34,771 nt of DNA from an uncultured Collinsella sp. (lineage in GTDB: Bacteria > Actinomycetota > Coriobacteriia > Coriobacteriales > Coriobacteriaceae): NCBI GenBank assembly GCA_902494345.1, contig CABUSV010000022.1:1-34771 (forward strand). Reading direction: 5' to 3'. The translations under genes were made by a program, and so were the position numbers. The notes beneath the pieces are model-generated. The model was not told the origin of the DNA and did no database searches. It saw nothing but the letters and a program-made list of their open reading frames with translations. Positions within the stretch are counted from its first letter, which is position 1; every line of letters starts with the position of its first letter. Below, piece after piece: positions 33,680 to 34,771 of this stretch.

Positions 33680-34377
33680 AAGACTTGCCGGTTTACAAAC
33701 AAATTCGCCGCTGCATTGCGGAGCGAATCGAGCGCGGCGACTACCCGACGGGCTCGATGATTCCGTCCGAAAACGAGCTGGCCGAGGAGTTTGGCACGAC
33801 ACGCCTGACAATCCGAAGCGCCATGGACGAGCTGGTCAAAAGTGGCCAGATTCGTCGCGTGCAGGGCAAAGGCGCCTTTGTGGGACACAAGTGGTTTGAC
33901 GAGCACGAACGCAAGGGCGGCTTCCGCCAGTCGGTTTTGGCATCGGGCGCGACGCCGTCGGTGCGCATCCTGGCGCGCTCCAAACGCTACGCCGGCCCGT
34001 ATTATGCCGACTTGTTTGGCATCGCCGAGGACGATCTGCTTTACTCGGTGCGCCGCCTCAACTGCATCGATGGTGAGCCCGTATCGATCGAGATGACACT
34101 GATTCCGTGCCTGCTGTTTCCGGGCATCGAAGACGTGGACATTTCGGTCTTCAGCCTGTTCGAGACCTACGATATGTTGGGACGCAAGCCAGATCAGTCG
34201 GTAGAGAAACTCGATATCGAGGCGCTGGGCGCACGCAATGCGAGTTTGCTCAATCTTGAGCCGGGCGATCTGGCGCTCGTGCTGGAAGGCCTGACCTATG
34301 ACTCGAGTGGGCAGGCAATCGAGCATGCCAAGTCTTTTACCCGCGGCGACGCCGGCGGATATACCTACAACTATTAG
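33664..34377 (+). CDS. GntR-family (UTRA) regulator, second of an overlapping pair
   Basis: 237 residues. The winged helix (YKQIRRCIAERIERGDYP, PSENELAEEFGTTRLTIRSAMDELV, VQGKGAFVG) is followed by a UTRA domain (LYSVRRLNCIDGEPVSIEMTLIP ... LEGLTYDSSGQAIEHAKSFTRGDAGGYTY). AAGGTGGG inside the end of the upstream gene serves as ribosome site. It is only moderately similar to its neighbour, so a recent tandem duplication is unlikely. A terminator follows, then direct repeats that may be operators before the SIS-domain gene. Confidence 0.9.
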   Translation: MADAVEDLPVYKQIRRCIAERIERGDYPTGSMIPSENELAEEFGTTRLTIRSAMDELVKSGQIRRVQGKGAFVGHKWFDEHERKGGFRQSVLASGATPSVRILARSKRYAGPYYADLFGIAEDDLLYSVRRLNCIDGEPVSIEMTLIPCLLFPGIEDVDISVFSLFETYDMLGRKPDQSVEKLDIEALGARNASLLNLEPGDLALVLEGLTYDSSGQAIEHAKSFTRGDAGGYTYNY

Positions 34378-34383
34378 CGTCTA

Positions 34384-34417
34384 GAGCGTCCCTGCGCATG
34401 GCGGGGGCGCTCGTTTT
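34384..34417 (+). terminator. Terminator of the GntR pair
   Basis: GAGCGTCCCTGC pairs with GCGGGGGCGCTC (two G-U pairs) around GCATG, followed by GTTTTT. Confidence 0.8.
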
Positions 34418-34494
34418 TACGGATATATGTCGCTTGACCGATGAGCGGCAAAAACTGACCGTCTACCGAGAGGGGAGGATGAAATCATAAAATC

Positions 34495-34540
34495 GGTATT
34501 AAAAACGGCTAACCTGTAATCGTTCACTGGTATTAAGAAC
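34495..34540 (+). promoter_or_regulatory. Two direct repeats GGTATTAARAAC, possible operators
   Basis: GGTATTAAAAAC at 34495-34506 and GGTATTAAGAAC at 34529-34540 differ at one base and are 34 bases apart. The second reads TGGTATTAAGAACC, with GGT/ACC ends like many GntR/UTRA operators. A possible -10 TGTAAT lies between them at 34515-34520. They sit between the GntR pair and the SIS-domain gene. Confidence 0.5.
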
Positions 34541-34541
34541 C

Positions 34542-34631
34542 TTTGAATTGTTGAGCTTGGGGCCAAGATGTCCACAAGGTTAAGCGGTGCGACGGGGCGG
34601 CAAGCCCGTTCATTCCGTGCGACAATTCAAA
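34542..34631 (+). promoter_or_regulatory. Structured leader before the SIS-domain gene
   Basis: TTTGAATTGT (34542-34551) is complementary to ACAATTCAAA (34622-34631) and would close a ~90-base RNA domain. Inside are a small hairpin CTTGG-GG-CCAAG and a stem ACGGG/CCCGT. I do not recognise it as a known riboswitch; it could equally be a processing or stability structure. Confidence 0.4.
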
Positions 34632-34652
34632 CTGCTCGTGAAAGGAGCGGGA

Positions 34653-34771
34653 ATGAAGGAGACCGAGAAGATCGAGATCATGCACTTCGACCAGGAGGGC
34701 TACCTCGAGGACGGCAGGAACGTCTACGAGGCCGGCAAGAAGATGACCGCCCTGGCCGACCGCGTGCACGA
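34653..34771 (+). CDS. Probable SIS-domain sugar isomerase/deglycase, N-terminal fragment (runs off the window)
   Basis: Only 39 codons are present: MKETEKIEIMHFDQEGYLEDGRNVYEAGKKM.... The MxHFDxEGYLExGRxxYExGxxM start is what I recall from SIS-domain proteins of the fructoselysine-6-phosphate deglycase (FrlB) and related sugar-phosphate isomerase group. The catalytic and SIS motifs would lie beyond the window, so this rests on the N-terminus only. AAAGGAG stands six bases before the ATG. The overlapping GntR pair and the repeats upstream suggest a locally regulated catabolic operon. Confidence 0.5.
   Translation, partial: MKETEKIEIMHFDQEGYLEDGRNVYEAGKKMTALADRVH

Overview
The window looks like a chromosomal segment of a gut actinobacterium of class Coriobacteriia, most likely Collinsella or a close relative. 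This is inferred from high GC, the gene families, and the mix of starch and maltodextrin genes; no phylogenetic test was possible.

Layout. (1) 1-113: 3' tail of a 5S rRNA gene and its terminator. (2) 223-7046: a tight plus-strand housekeeping operon, acpS, bifunctional nnr, alr, a family-4 uracil-DNA glycosylase, tsaE, and one polypeptide fusing TsaB, RimI and TsaD. It makes holo-ACP, repairs NAD(P)HX, supplies D-alanine, excises uracil and makes the t6A tRNA modification. (3) 7064-9544: a foldback repeat, then cstA behind a leader that encodes an Ile/Val-rich 14-residue peptide and an intrinsic terminator. (4) 9650-11830: an orphan protein with a JetD-like Toprim C-terminus, a putative N-terminal winged helix and a long charged linker. 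(5) 11835-12333: terminator, foldback structures, repeat and tRNA relics, tRNA-Gln. (6) 12372-14441 minus: a peptidoglycan-binding protein and a polyprenyl diphosphate synthase. (7) 14555-27095: a carbohydrate block with a PTS EIICB fused to a HAD phosphatase, a divergent TreR-like GntR regulator, an ABC sugar importer (lipoprotein, two permeases, ATPase), and the minus-strand malQ-glgP operon. Five GTnTAnAC-type sites lie at the promoters of these units and suggest one local maltodextrin/alpha-glucoside regulon. (8) 27150-32136: galE, a secreted coiled-coil cell-wall hydrolase, murB and a LacI-family regulator. (9) 32191-34771: another foldback repeat, a small conserved hypothetical protein, two overlapping GntR/UTRA regulators, and the start of a probable SIS-domain sugar isomerase behind a repeat-containing leader.

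How the genes work together. The ABC importer would bring in maltodextrins. MalQ and GlgP would convert them to glucose and glucose-1-phosphate, and GalE links to UDP-sugars. The PTS-HAD fusion would import a sugar as its phosphate and could dephosphorylate it.

Most unusual: the orphan JetD-like Toprim gene; foldback elements with an identical 60-nt core in two places but different, locus-specific self-complementary arms; a three-unit array of 55-nt palindromes with an 80/81-nt period; the TsaB-RimI-TsaD and PTS-HAD fusions; and the branched-chain-type leader peptide before cstA.
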